Assembly: GCF_001280595.1 (NCBI RefSeq)
Contig: NZ_LITU01000071.1
Location: 415-64,414, forward strand
Direction of reading: 5' to 3'
DNA length: 64,000 nt
DNA from: Paenibacillus xylanivorans
GTDB taxonomy: Bacteria > Bacillota > Bacilli > Paenibacillales > Paenibacillaceae
Under the pieces are notes generated by a model that did not search any database, was not told where the DNA came from, and worked only from the letters and a program-made list of their open reading frames with translations. The translations under genes and the position numbers were made by a program. The first letter of the stretch is position 1; each line of letters starts with the position of its first letter. This document shows, one piece after another, positions 55,539 to 62,980 of this stretch.

Positions 55539-56222
55539 TTTGGATTTGCGATTGCTATGTGTTGAATGGCGCATGGTAAGTTAGTGAGAAACGCGAGTTA
55601 TGTTAGTACAGGATCTCAAGTTTTGCCCGTAATGGGGTGGAGCTTGGGATTTTTTTAATTTGATTAGAGAGTCCTTGCTACGGGGGATCATTGTAATGAG
55701 TTTGGCGCATCACGCTGACATGCCGTACGGCCAAGTCTGTCAGATTATTGTGCCAGTTATAATATGAGATACACCAATTGTTACCACGTACCTTGTCCAA
55801 TAAAAATGTTAGTAATGTGGTACCGAGTAAAACTCTGAAGTTTGTTGGAAAGAATCGTTGGAGTAAGTTTGCTGATGACTGCGTACTTTGTTCGGATCGT
55901 GGGTAAGATAGTTAAGAAAGCTGTTCATGCTCATGAATTGTCTGCACTTCGGTACTCAACTTTACTTCGCTTGAGGGACGCGGTATAATATGTAGACGAT
56001 TGAGCCTCATAAGTGTGTTGGTTAAACTTGCACAGTTGCTCAGCCTGCTGGAACGTTTTCCAGCAATCTGTACTATATCGGTGATTGGTCCTGTGTTATG
56101 ATGTTCTTGTAGCAGACAGGAATGCCGAGTTTGAAAGAAGCATCTTTTTACCTTGGAGGAAAAAGATGTGCAGCAACTTTGCTCCGTATTCACGGATTAA
56201 TCCTGGAGCCCTTCTTATATGA
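55539..56222. other. Non-coding region between smpB and ssrA
   Basis: 684 bp with the smpB terminator near its left end and a perfect 8-bp hairpin TGCTGGAA-CGTT-TTCCAGCA (56046-56065) of unknown role. No gene is recognisable. A promoter for ssrA must lie at the right end, but no good -35/-10 pair stands out. Confidence 0.6.
55613..55656 (+). terminator. Intrinsic terminator after smpB
   Basis: Sixteen-pair stem (55613-55628 with 55635-55650, several G-U pairs), 6-nt loop, T-run. Confidence 0.85.
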
Positions 56223-56584
56223 GGGGGCGTTTATGGATTCGACGGGGATAGTTCGAGCATGGGTAGCGGGTAGTGGGGACGCGTCCACTTCATCAACGCT
56301 AAAGCCTATTAAACGGCAAACAACAAACAAACTACGCTTTCGCAGCCTAAGAAACTGTGTGCGTGCTTCTAACCTGCATCGCCCATGTGACAGGATTAGG
56401 GGCTAACAAGTAGTGGGATACGCTGTCACATCTCCGCCTGGGGTGTGCTGAAGAAGACAATCAGGCTGACCCAACGTATAGCCGGTTACGGGGCGATACT
56501 CGGGTGACATCAAAACTGTGACTACACCCGTAGAAGCTTATGTGTCGTTATCTTCGGACAGGGGTTCGACTCCCCTCGCCTCCA
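56223..56584 (+). ncRNA. ssrA: Transfer-messenger RNA
   Basis: Rescues stalled ribosomes and tags their products. The 5' end GGGGGCG pairs with CGCCTCC at the 3' end; the invariant ATGGATTCGACGG follows the 5' stem, and the T-arm GGGGTTCGACTCCCC closes the tRNA-like part. The tag-reading frame (56315-56350) encodes GKQQTNYAFAA then TAA. CCA is not encoded (TTA follows the discriminator A). The last ~85 bp recur downstream as island boundaries (56911-57003, 61218-61302). Confidence 0.97.
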
Positions 56585-56587
56585 TTA
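56503..56587 (+). repeat. Direct repeat copy 1 (ssrA 3' end, island left border)
   Basis: 85 bp covering the last part of ssrA; matched by copy 3 at 61218-61302 with a single mismatch. Interpreted as the attachment-site duplication of an element integrated at ssrA. Confidence 0.9.
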
Positions 56588-56598
56588 GTAGTATCAGC

Positions 56599-56625
56599 AA
56601 CGGCCACCATTTGGTGGCCGTTTTT
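56599..56625 (+). terminator. Intrinsic terminator after ssrA
   Basis: Perfect 10-bp stem AACGGCCACC/GGTGGCCGTT, 4-nt loop, T-run. Confidence 0.92.
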
Positions 56626-56739
56626 GCATGTTTGGATTCGGAGTGGTAGTGTAAACCGCTCTGGTTCTAGGGCTTCGGGCTTCTCTGTAGTCGCATACGA
56701 CATATCTCTGATGGTGTACATGGCGGTACCTATTTATGT

Positions 56740-56842
56740 ATCAGTTTTTATTGTCACCCGAGTATCGCCCCGTAAAAGGCTATACATTTAATCAACCAGT
56801 TTGTCTTCTTCCGTTCACTCAGGTGGAGATGTGACAGTGTAT
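56740..56842 (-). pseudogene. Inverted, degenerate ssrA fragment
   Basis: Read on the minus strand this matches ssrA 56413-56517: a 24-nt exact block (56752-56775 against the complement of ssrA ~56484-56507), then TGTCTTCTTC and a 13-nt block GGAGATGTGACAG (56825-56837), in the right order and spacing. The 5' half and mature 3' end are missing or unrecognisable, so it is a relic. Confidence 0.8.
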
Positions 56843-56910
56843 AATCAAAGATTGGTCGATGTTTTCAGGATCATTGCGAAGAGAATAGAGGAATGAGGGC
56901 GAAGCCAAAC

Positions 56911-57003
56911 GGGTAACATTAAAACGGTGACTACACCCGTAGAAGCTTATATGTCGCTATCTTCGGACAGGGCCTCTCCTCATTAGTATCAGTGACGGCC
57001 ACT
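56911..57003 (+). repeat. Truncated direct copy 2 of the ssrA 3' end
   Basis: Matches ssrA from ~56502 through the 3' end and into the terminator's left arm, with scattered substitutions and loss of the ~15-nt T-arm (GGGTTCGACTCCCC region). An older or damaged attachment site between copies 1 and 3. Confidence 0.85.
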
Positions 57004-57168
57004 ATTAAACTGTACCCTAAAGAGTAGACAATTTAAAAAAGTCTATCTATGGGGTAATTTTTATAACATATGTGTTCTTTTTTTATCTTACGGTCATTTA
57101 GGAGGTTTTTGTAATTGTCTGTCGAATGAACATATTAATTTAGTAAGATTTTGGAGATGGTTATAGAA

Positions 57169-60100
57169 ATGAAGCAGTTAGAATATTGGAGAAATTCCTT
57201 GGCAGATGCAGAGCGACTCAATCCCGACTTCGAGAAGAGAAAGCCGAATGGTATCCAAATCGAGAATAATTGGATCATCCAAGGAGAAATTTCAGCCGAT
57301 GCGGTTAATAAACTAATCGCAAAGCATCCAGATAAGAAGAAAGAGATATATGATGTGTTGCTTTGCCCAATTGTGTTGTATGTCAAAAGTGAACATGGAA
57401 GCCCAGTTACGAGCAAGCTTCCAGCTTCAATTGTTCCGTTATGGATCCCGGCACTCTTGACGAAAGAAGGCGTTCTTAAACCACATCCTCGCTATTTACC
57501 ATGGATATGTAGAGAGTATTTGGAGCCTTGTGAGTCTGATATTGAACCGATCGGAACTGTTGTTGATGCGGATTACTTTTTATCTAGTCGTTCTACGAAA
57601 ATGGAACAATGGGAAGAGTATGAAACTTTTGCGTTAGAGATGTTCTTGAATGTAACAGGAATGTCATTAGGGGAATTCGCCCATCCACAATACGAGAAAT
57701 CAGATGAGTGTTACCTATTGTCAAACGATTTGATCTTGGGGGCTTCCAGATCTATTCAAGATCTATATGGACATATAGAAAGAGATTGCTCTAAGCAGGA
57801 AGACCTCAGGCTTTTAAATACGTTCTCGAAGTTTTCAGATGTGCAGACCGAGCAGGTATTTTCAGATGTAGATAGTGAACCTCTAGCCGCCATGCACCTT
57901 GGACAAATGAGCAACCAGTTCAGTTTGTCGCAATCTCAACGAATAGCGATGCATCACACCACCTTGTTGGATACAGGGGATTTACTCGCCATTAATGGAC
58001 CTCCGGGAACGGGGAAAACTACCTTGCTGCAGAGTATCGTTGCTACTGCCGTCATTGAACATGCCTTACAAGATGCGGAACCACCGATTATCGTTGTATC
58101 ATCAACCAATAATAATGCAGTTACCAATGTGATTGAGAGCTTTGGCAAGATTAACGAAATAGATGAGCATCCTCTTGCAGGAAGATGGGTTCGTGATGTT
58201 TACAGCTACGGTGCTTATTTGAAGTCATCCGGTAAAAAAGAGGAATCTGGAAGCAATTGGCTAACGATACATAAGGGGAATATGGGAGGAAGCGGATTTT
58301 TTGATAAGCTAGAGAGTTTCGAATATATTGAGCATTGTTCTCGAGAATATCTGACATGCAGCTCCAAATTTGCAGGATTTGAAATTTCGGAGATCAAGCA
58401 AGCTGTTAAACTTTTGCATACTGAACTGCAAAGCAAAGTGAAACGGATGCAGCTCATTATCCAAACAGGAGACGCTTATAAAGCCCTTGAGAGTCGTCTT
58501 ATTAAGAAATATCCGCTGGGACTGCAAGCGGTAATTGAAGATTTGCAAAAAAAGAAGCAAGTGGCGGTGGACAGTCTTGAAGCCAATCGGGTTCTTCGTA
58601 AAAAATGGAACCAATTTCATTCGGGAGAAGACTGGTGGATTGCAATTTTGATTCGCATTCCGATTTTAAAACACATTGCTTTGAGGAAAAAGGAGATCCG
58701 TTGTCAAAACTTCTGCTTTGAGAATGACATGCCAAATTTGAAAATTGAAGATGAATTATTTCATTGGTTACAGGTTGAAAACGAATTGGCTTTAAATGAG
58801 GTAAACTTATGTACTATTCAAAGTGCAGAGGTTCAACAAGAGCATGAAGAATTACAGAATTTACGGCAAGAGTGGGAGGATTACTTGGCTGAGCTTTCTA
58901 TGAAAGAGGGCGAGAGCTACCTAGATACCTTGGATCGGACCCTTCGTTATGATGCTTTTAAGCTGGCCGTGCATTATTGGGAGGGCAGATGGATTCTGGA
59001 AACCGAAGCGATGCTGTCGGATCCCAAATATAAGCGCAATAACGGCAAGCAAGGTGTAGAGCTCATGTGGAAGAGATTAGCGAAATTGACTCCTTGTTTT
59101 GTATCCACCCTATATATGGTACCTACCTTTTTTAGTGCTTATTTGGGAAAAACAATCCCCTTGTATAATTTTATAGATATCTTGATTATTGACGAGGCAG
59201 GGCAAGTAGTTCCGGAGGTAGCGGGAGCATCCTTTGCATTGGCGAAAAAAGCTGTGATTGTGGGAGATACCCTTCAAATCCCACCGGTATGGAAGATTCC
59301 GTTATCCGTAGATATTGGCAACGCCCAAAGCTCCGGTATAGCGGAGACCGTAAATGATTATGAGAAAATAGGGATAATCGGTGCATTGGCATCTGGTGGC
59401 TCTGTTATGAAGATGGCTAAGAGTTTGTCGAGGTTCACAGAACCTGGAGCAGACGGTGGGCTTTGGCTGACCGAGCACAGAAGATGCGTGCCTGAAATTA
59501 TTAAGTACTGCAACGACCTCGCTTATCATGAGAAGCTTTTGCCAAAAAGGCCATCGATTAAGAATTATTTCCTTCCTCATATGGGATATGCACATATACC
59601 AGGAAGTGCGAATAAGCAGGGAGGCAGCTTAAAAAATGAACTTGAGGCGGAAATTATCGTAAGTTGGATTGATCGAAATAAAGATCAAATTCTAGGATAT
59701 TACCAGAATGAAGGAATGACGAGCATACAGGAAATTGTTGCGATTGTCACGCCCTTCACCTCTCAAAAAGAACTGCTGCACAGGAAATTAAGAAAGGCAG
59801 GCATGGGGGGAATAAAGGCCGGTACCGTGCATACGTTACAGGGAGATGAACGGCCCATCGTGATCTTTTCTCCTGTCTATGACAACAATTACTCGAACAC
59901 TTATTTCTACGATCAAGACGTATCTATGCTAAATGTTGCCGTATCCAGGGCAAGAGACAGTTTCTTGGTATTCGGTGACATGGGCACATTTATACCGGGA
60001 ACACCAACACCTTCAAGCGTTTTGGCTAAATACTTATTCCAATCGGAACAGAATGAAATTAAGAATATTGACCTCGGAGGTTATTACAAGACCAAATATG

Positions 60101-60594
60101 GCCTGCCTATCGAGCATTTGCATGAGCTCGAATATCATCGAAACACGTTACGGGATTGTATTCGAGCAGCTAATCACGAAATCCATATTGTGTCGCCCTT
60201 CCTGTCCTCCGCAGCCATCAAAGCGGATAATTTGGATGTTTTATTTGATGAGGCGATCCAAAGAGGAGTCAAGATTCATATCTATACCGATGAAGCTTTA
60301 AATTATTTTCAGAACAAGCTGAATGTAAATTATTTGAAAGCTAAAGAGATTCTTGATAAACCTGGTATCTATCTATCTTTGACTAAAAGGGTACACAGCA
60401 AGGCCTTGTGGGTCGACTCGTCCGTTCTCATCGAAGGATCATTTAATTGGCTTTCTGCGGTAAGGCAGCCTAATAGCCAATGGTGTCGTTTTGAGACCTC
60501 GTTGGTCTACCGGGGTGCGGAAGTAAACGCAATGATCACCAAGCTGAAGGAAGACCTGGAAAAGAGAAAAGTCCATCAGTTACCTGTTGGATAA
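57169..60594 (+). CDS. SF1 helicase with C-terminal phospholipase-D domain (Mokosh type II-like)
   Basis: A 1141-residue soluble protein. Helicase core: Walker A GPPGTGKTT (~276-284), DEAGQ box (~674-679), motif V TVHTLQGDERPIVIFSP (~886) and motif VI NVAVSRARDSFLVFGD (~920), the COG1112/Upf1-like pattern, with a ~390-residue coiled insertion between motifs I and II. Residues ~985-1141 form a PLD domain: IHIVSPFLSS and the HxK motif VHSKALWVD followed by GSFNW. A helicase-PLD fusion is the make-up of the Mokosh type II antiphage protein (MkoC); defence function is inferred. ATG 57169 follows GGAGATGG; TTG 57151 and ATG 57157 are also in frame. Flanked by ssrA 3' repeats. Confidence 0.85.
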   Translation: MKQLEYWRNSLADAERLNPDFEKRKPNGIQIENNWIIQGEISADAVNKLIAKHPDKKKEIYDVLLCPIVLYVKSEHGSPVTSKLPASIVPLWIPALLTKEGVLKPHPRYLPWICREYLEPCESDIEPIGTVVDADYFLSSRSTKMEQWEEYETFALEMFLNVTGMSLGEFAHPQYEKSDECYLLSNDLILGASRSIQDLYGHIERDCSKQEDLRLLNTFSKFSDVQTEQVFSDVDSEPLAAMHLGQMSNQFSLSQSQRIAMHHTTLLDTGDLLAINGPPGTGKTTLLQSIVATAVIEHALQDAEPPIIVVSSTNNNAVTNVIESFGKINEIDEHPLAGRWVRDVYSYGAYLKSSGKKEESGSNWLTIHKGNMGGSGFFDKLESFEYIEHCSREYLTCSSKFAGFEISEIKQAVKLLHTELQSKVKRMQLIIQTGDAYKALESRLIKKYPLGLQAVIEDLQKKKQVAVDSLEANRVLRKKWNQFHSGEDWWIAILIRIPILKHIALRKKEIRCQNFCFENDMPNLKIEDELFHWLQVENELALNEVNLCTIQSAEVQQEHEELQNLRQEWEDYLAELSMKEGESYLDTLDRTLRYDAFKLAVHYWEGRWILETEAMLSDPKYKRNNGKQGVELMWKRLAKLTPCFVSTLYMVPTFFSAYLGKTIPLYNFIDILIIDEAGQVVPEVAGASFALAKKAVIVGDTLQIPPVWKIPLSVDIGNAQSSGIAETVNDYEKIGIIGALASGGSVMKMAKSLSRFTEPGADGGLWLTEHRRCVPEIIKYCNDLAYHEKLLPKRPSIKNYFLPHMGYAHIPGSANKQGGSLKNELEAEIIVSWIDRNKDQILGYYQNEGMTSIQEIVAIVTPFTSQKELLHRKLRKAGMGGIKAGTVHTLQGDERPIVIFSPVYDNNYSNTYFYDQDVSMLNVAVSRARDSFLVFGDMGTFIPGTPTPSSVLAKYLFQSEQNEIKNIDLGGYYKTKYGLPIEHLHELEYHRNTLRDCIRAANHEIHIVSPFLSSAAIKADNLDVLFDEAIQRGVKIHIYTDEALNYFQNKLNVNYLKAKEILDKPGIYLSLTKRVHSKALWVDSSVLIEGSFNWLSAVRQPNSQWCRFETSLVYRGAEVNAMITKLKEDLEKRKVHQLPVG

Positions 60595-60605
60595 AGGGGA
60601 TAGCA

Positions 60606-61184
60606 ATGAAAAACTTCGCTGAAGAATTAGTCTATTGGTACTTACGATTTAATGGTTTCTATCCGCTGACTAATTTTGTATTGCATCGTCAGGGTTTACG
60701 TGATAACCATCAAAGTGCAGATGCGGATCTCCTTGCAGTTCGCCCAAAGTTTGTGTCGGAAGATGTTGGTGGAGAACACCGCGATGAAGAAATCTTCAGG
60801 CATTTTAGTCCCCTAACAAATATTGGATTAATATGTGAAGTGAAGTCGGGTAATCAAGTTAATTGGGAAAGGCTATATCTACAAAGAGAAGATCGAATAT
60901 CTTACTGCTTAAGAAGAATAGGGTTTTTCTCTGAAAATAAAGTAAGACATCACACAGAAATCCTCAAATCCCATCAAGTATCGAAGGGACAATTCCATGA
61001 GGTGGGAAAGCTTCTGGTAACAAAAAGACAGATGAATATACCAGGATTTATTTGTTTATCCATGGATCATGTTGAAGCCTTCATTATGAAGCGAATCGAT
61101 CTCTTTCCACATGAAAAAGGTGGAGCTAAGTTGCATTTTGACTCTGATATGATTCAGTACATGATATGGAAACGTGGCATTTAA
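60606..61184 (+). CDS. PD-(D/E)XK nuclease-like protein
   Basis: A 192-residue protein of no family I can name. The N-terminal helix FAEELVYWYLRFNGFYP, then SADADLLAVRP (Asp39/Asp41) and, after ~37 residues, a hydrophobic strand with LICEVKSG (Glu78-x-Lys80) fit the D...ExK arrangement of restriction-endonuclease-like folds. It starts 11 bp after the helicase-PLD stop with AAAGGGGA upstream, so the two are very likely one operon. Proposed nuclease partner of the helicase; no other domain is visible. Confidence 0.65.
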   Translation: MKNFAEELVYWYLRFNGFYPLTNFVLHRQGLRDNHQSADADLLAVRPKFVSEDVGGEHRDEEIFRHFSPLTNIGLICEVKSGNQVNWERLYLQREDRISYCLRRIGFFSENKVRHHTEILKSHQVSKGQFHEVGKLLVTKRQMNIPGFICLSMDHVEAFIMKRIDLFPHEKGGAKLHFDSDMIQYMIWKRGI

Positions 61185-61217
61185 GTTGGAATGCTAGTAA
61201 TGACCATGTATATAAAT

Positions 61218-61302
61218 GGTGACATCAAAACTGTGACTACACCCGTAGAAGCTTATGTGTCGTTATCTTCGGACAGGGGTTCGACTCCCCTCGCCTCGAT
61301 TA
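61218..61302 (+). repeat. Direct repeat copy 3 (ssrA 3' end, island right border)
   Basis: 85 bp, one mismatch to copy 1 (CGCCTCG instead of CGCCTCC at the acceptor strand). The distance between repeat ends is 4715 bp. Not a functional ssrA: the 5' two thirds are absent. Confidence 0.92.
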
Positions 61303-61314
61303 GAGTAGTAAGCA

Positions 61315-61352
61315 AAAGCCATCAACCAGTTGTTCTGGTTGGTGGCTTTTCA
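61315..61352 (+). terminator. Terminator after ssrA copy 3
   Basis: Stem AAAGCCATCAACCAG/CTGGTTGGTGGCTTT with 5-nt loop, T-rich end. Its place after the copy parallels the terminator after true ssrA. Confidence 0.8.
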
Positions 61353-61534
61353 GTTTATGATATAATAATTTATAGTTATAGAGATGGAAGCACTCAAGAT
61401 GTTTGAAAATCGCGAACAGCTTCAAGAAATTTAAAAAAAGAAAATCAACATGCACGGAAACGCGAATACAACTTACCATCGAGTGTAACTTATACATATG
61501 TTAGTATAATCAAAAGTGAAAAAAGGGGTGTGAA

Positions 61535-61789
61535 ATGGTATACATTTCAGGACTGAACCTTATTCTACTGTCTTTTGGAGCTCTAGTCTTATTTATAGGA
61601 ATTAGTTATTTGATACTTAAAAGAATGCCTAGTACAAAATGGATTTTGTTAATTTTCATGATCCTTTACATTGCAATTAATTTTTGGTACTACTTACGGG
61701 GTAGTGCAAATTTGGTTACATTATTAAGCACCATTGCATTAGGCTGTACTCTTACATTTCGAACGTTTAATAAGGCAAGAAAGGTATGA
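61535..61789 (+). CDS. Small membrane protein, three spans
   Basis: An 84-residue hydrophobic protein with spans at about 8-27, 34-54 and 58-76 and a basic C-terminus (RTFNKARKV). No family is recognised. AAGGGGTG precedes ATG 61535 and a TATAAT lies at 61505-61510. It lies between ssrA copy 3 and a fourth short ssrA-end match, so it may be cargo of another insertion. Confidence 0.7.
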   Translation: MVYISGLNLILLSFGALVLFIGISYLILKRMPSTKWILLIFMILYIAINFWYYLRGSANLVTLLSTIALGCTLTFRTFNKARKV

Positions 61790-61795
61790 TTAAAA

Positions 61796-61835
61796 AGAAC
61801 TTGTCGTCTTCTCGAATGACAGGTTCTACTTTTGT
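61796..61835 (+). terminator. Terminator after the small membrane protein
   Basis: Ten-pair stem AGAACTTGTC/GACAGGTTCT, 12-nt loop, ACTTTTG tail. Confidence 0.65.
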
Positions 61836-61895
61836 TTCCATAAGTAGATAAGAGAATCAGCAATCATCAAATTAAGTACCGAATGGGGGATGCCA

Positions 61896-61907
61896 CCTCG
61901 CCTCCAT
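61896..61907 (+). repeat. Short ssrA 3'-end match (possible outer border)
   Basis: CCTCGCCTCCAT equals the last bases of ssrA and is followed at once by a strong terminator, as would be expected at the original chromosomal end of ssrA. Only 12 bp, so tentative. Confidence 0.4.
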
Positions 61908-61914
61908 ACGAGAC

Positions 61915-61948
61915 AGCAAAGGAGACCCGTTGGGTCTCTTTTGCTTTG
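61915..61948 (+). terminator. Intrinsic terminator
   Basis: Stem GCAAAGGAGACCC/GGGTCTCTTTTGC with 3-nt loop and T-rich end. May be the ancestral ssrA terminator now separated by insertions. Confidence 0.7.
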
Positions 61949-62055
61949 TCTATGAGGTTAAGAAGCACCCGCACCAGTGAAAGAAGCTCCCAAGCCCGGC
62001 ATTGCAATCTAGCAAAAATTCCATCGTCAATGGCAGTGAATCTACTAAATTAACT

Positions 62056-62778
62056 TTAATTATTGAAAAGTGGCTCCGTGCGAAGCAAATAGTTACCCCT
62101 TACCTCCGCGGCCCAGTAGGCAAAGACCTCTCTCCATTGAACACTGTTAAAGAAATCGTCTACGGATTGATTGTCGGAATCCCAGTCAACAAATATATTG
62201 AGAGGTGTGATTCCTCCAGCCCAAATGCCATTACTGACGTCCGTGCCCTTCTCTCTAACCAATAAGATTGGAATGCCGAATTGAAAAGCCATGGCAGGCT
62301 CAATTTGAGAAAACGTCGATCCTTCCCAGAACGGGGTGGTCGTTGGGGGCTCCCCTACATTGGATTCAAGAATTTGAACAAAAAATCTTCGGAAGTTGAT
62401 CGCGAGCAGACCATAGCTTGAAAAAACCAGGCGTCGTATATTCGTCAGAATGTTTTCCGGGTATTGTTCACTAACGGGCAATGTGCGGGGAAAGAGCAAT
62501 GCATCTTCAATTTCCGCAATGAGACGGTTCAAAAATTGTTCTTGCGGGTCATTTACCGTGTTGGTTGTACTCAGAAAGATAGGAATACGAAAAGCGCGAT
62601 CCACACAGGCATCGATAGCCGATGATGTGTCCTTTTCACTATGAATGGGCTTATTCGGATTTGAGGCGGAGGTTCTTAAATTACCGCGGACGGGTGGAAG
62701 CTCTGTTACCATGCTTACGGGAGAAAGCTTTTTCATGGGAAATTGCTGAGTCTTAGCCTTATTTTTTGTATTACTCAA
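62056..62778 (-). CDS. Unrecognised protein with TIR/deoxyribosyltransferase-like pattern
   Basis: A 240-residue soluble protein. After a polar ~60-residue N-terminus, PIFLSTTNTVNDPQEQFLNR, PRTLPVSEQYPENILTNIRR, SYGLLAINFRRFF and then FSQIEPAMAFQFGIPILLVR suggest a Rossmann-like alpha/beta domain with a Glu before a helix and a P-I-L strand, as in TIR and nucleoside 2-deoxyribosyltransferase-like proteins. Enzyme activity is not shown. The start is TTG 62778 with GGAGATGTG upstream. Opposite in direction to the island genes and 108 bp beyond its last terminator. Confidence 0.65.
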   Translation of the reverse strand: MSNTKNKAKTQQFPMKKLSPVSMVTELPPVRGNLRTSASNPNKPIHSEKDTSSAIDACVDRAFRIPIFLSTTNTVNDPQEQFLNRLIAEIEDALLFPRTLPVSEQYPENILTNIRRLVFSSYGLLAINFRRFFVQILESNVGEPPTTTPFWEGSTFSQIEPAMAFQFGIPILLVREKGTDVSNGIWAGGITPLNIFVDWDSDNQSVDDFFNSVQWREVFAYWAAEVRGNYLLRTEPLFNN

Positions 62779-62917
62779 TGTTCACATCTCCAATGCAAGA
62801 ATCTGGTTTATATTTAAGCCCAGTCTATGCACATTAGCCCATTTGTGTTACGTGATACTCATGAAGGGGGCATGTACACTTTACCCCATCAGCCGATTGC
62901 TGTAATATTTTGAAATT

Positions 62918-62946
62918 TTACTTCGTACTAGAATCTAATTTATAAT
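62918..62946 (+). promoter_or_regulatory. Possible promoter of the MscS-type gene
   Basis: TATAAT with TTACTT 17 bp upstream; the -35 is poor but the position, 35 bp before the start codon, fits. Confidence 0.45.
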
Positions 62947-62980
62947 AATAAGTTAATATAAACTGCGTCAGGAGGATACA

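Larger units (their letters stand above)
56585..57168. other. Left part of the ssrA island, without genes
   Basis: 584 bp holding the ssrA terminator, an inverted degenerate ssrA fragment and a truncated direct ssrA 3' copy, then an AT-rich stretch (57004-57150) that probably contains the promoter of the helicase gene. Confidence 0.75.
61185..61534. other. Right border region of the ssrA element
   Basis: 350 bp containing ssrA 3' copy 3, a terminator and an AT-rich stretch ahead of the small membrane-protein gene. Short frames across the repeat are not credible genes. Confidence 0.7.

Noticed and set aside
56540..56791. Short frames over the ssrA 3' end and downstream region
   Set aside because: They overlap the tmRNA and its terminator and lack start signals.
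56223..61302. CRISPR array as explanation of the repeated ssrA segments
   Set aside because: Only three direct copies, 85 bp long and kilobases apart, clearly derived from the tmRNA 3' end.
61191..61406. 71-codon frame across ssrA copy 3
   Set aside because: The translation is that of a structural RNA fragment; no ribosome site.
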